Below are positions 63,908 to 64,000 of a stretch of 64,000 nt of DNA, in pieces. Origin of the DNA: Alphaproteobacteria bacterium. GTDB taxonomy: Bacteria > Pseudomonadota > Alphaproteobacteria > Caulobacterales > Hyphomonadaceae. How positions within the stretch are numbered: the first letter of the stretch is position 1; every line of letters begins with the position of its first letter. Both the position numbers and the translations under genes were made by a program. The DNA lies in assembly GCA_018969425.1 (NCBI GenBank), contig JAGWYJ010000001.1:62001-126000 (forward strand), in the 5' to 3' direction. The notes below the pieces were generated by a model that was not told the origin of the DNA, searched no databases, and saw nothing but the letters and a program-made list of their open reading frames with translations.

Positions 63908-64000
63908 TCACGGACGAGGCCGTACCCCGACAATGCGCAGGCCGTCCAGCCCCGCCTTGCGCGCGATATCCAGACGGTGGTCGTCCGCGTGAACAAACTC
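63908..64000 (-). CDS. C-terminal end of an unidentified gene upstream of hisC (truncated by window edge)
   Basis: Thirty in-frame codons reading from the window end to a TGA at 63908-63910, in the form FVHADDHRLDIARKAGLDGL and RIVGVRPRP. The fragment has a plausible helix but no motif I can identify. It lies 22 bases before hisC on the same strand, so it is probably the preceding gene of the same operon. The candidate product cannot be named from this piece. Confidence 0.5.
   Translation of the reverse strand, partial: EFVHADDHRLDIARKAGLDGLRIVGVRPRP

Noticed and set aside
1-64000. CRISPR arrays, IS elements, integrases, rRNA, tRNA or attachment sites
   Set aside because: None were visible: no regularly spaced repeats, transposase motifs or tRNA-like folds in the gaps; the gene content looks like core genome.

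Overview
The window is a high-GC chromosomal segment from an alphaproteobacterium, very likely of the Caulobacterales/Maricaulales/Hyphomonadales type. The evidence is a canonical CtrA with four GANTC (CcrM-type) sites in its promoter, a ChpT phosphotransferase next to the chemotaxis operon, and the Caulobacter-style flagellar order fliG-fliH(flbE)-fliN-flbD-flhA. Nearly all DNA is coding and many genes overlap by ATGA/TTGA. I see no rRNA, tRNA, insertion sequence, integrase or CRISPR array, so this is core genome rather than a mobile island.

Layout. 1-8641: flagellar genes (end of fliG, fliH, fliN, flbD, flhA, flhF-like, flhG-like on +; fliI and fliJ on -). 8642-10654: the cell-cycle master regulator ctrA, then two small unknown-function genes (DUF1003, DUF4112) whose stop codons overlap. 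10867-17140: a minus-strand chemotaxis operon headed by chpT, then cheA (with an extra C-terminal receiver), cheW, cheY, cheB and cheR. 17289-21248: ydbH-ynbE-ydbL envelope genes. 21390-28000: an M23 peptidase, a DUF6265 lipoprotein, a TetR regulator divergent from an EmrAB-type efflux pair, and a crotonase. 28071-35058: DbpA-like RNA helicase, luciferase-like oxidoreductase, an unknown protein, gamma carbonic anhydrase, phoH and a GST-like protein. 35240-37892: a self-contained GntR-ABC transporter operon with a strongly palindromic operator. 38146-44373: clpB, a secreted tandem TonB_C-like protein, 3-hydroxyacyl-CoA dehydrogenase, SDR and an esterase. 44690-51741: an isoquinoline-oxidoreductase-type molybdenum enzyme (iorAB), a large redoxin/haem/copper-monooxygenase/EF-hand fusion, a secreted unknown and a TlpA-like thioredoxin. 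51780-64000: argH-lptM-lysA-TIGR02302, hpt-like, zinc-ribbon/DUF3426-like protein, ftsEX-ydcF-plsC, and tyrA/hisC.

How the genes fit together. CtrA, ChpT, FlbD and the flagellar and chemotaxis genes form a motility/cell-cycle block: ChpT is expected to pass phosphate to CtrA, CtrA to drive early flagellar genes, and FlbD to drive sigma-54-dependent late ones. The rest is mostly envelope maintenance (YdbH, M23, FtsEX, LptM), stress (ClpB, DbpA) and amino-acid synthesis.

The least explained items are: a structured, terminator-ended RNA candidate upstream of phoH; the GntR-ABC operon with nested operators, a 30-codon bridging ORF and an Asp/Gly-rich extracytoplasmic insert in the permease; the four-part redox fusion at 47659; and duplicated TTAAC-containing elements exactly 100 bp apart in the ctrA promoter. 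All assignments come from reading motifs by eye; no database search was run.
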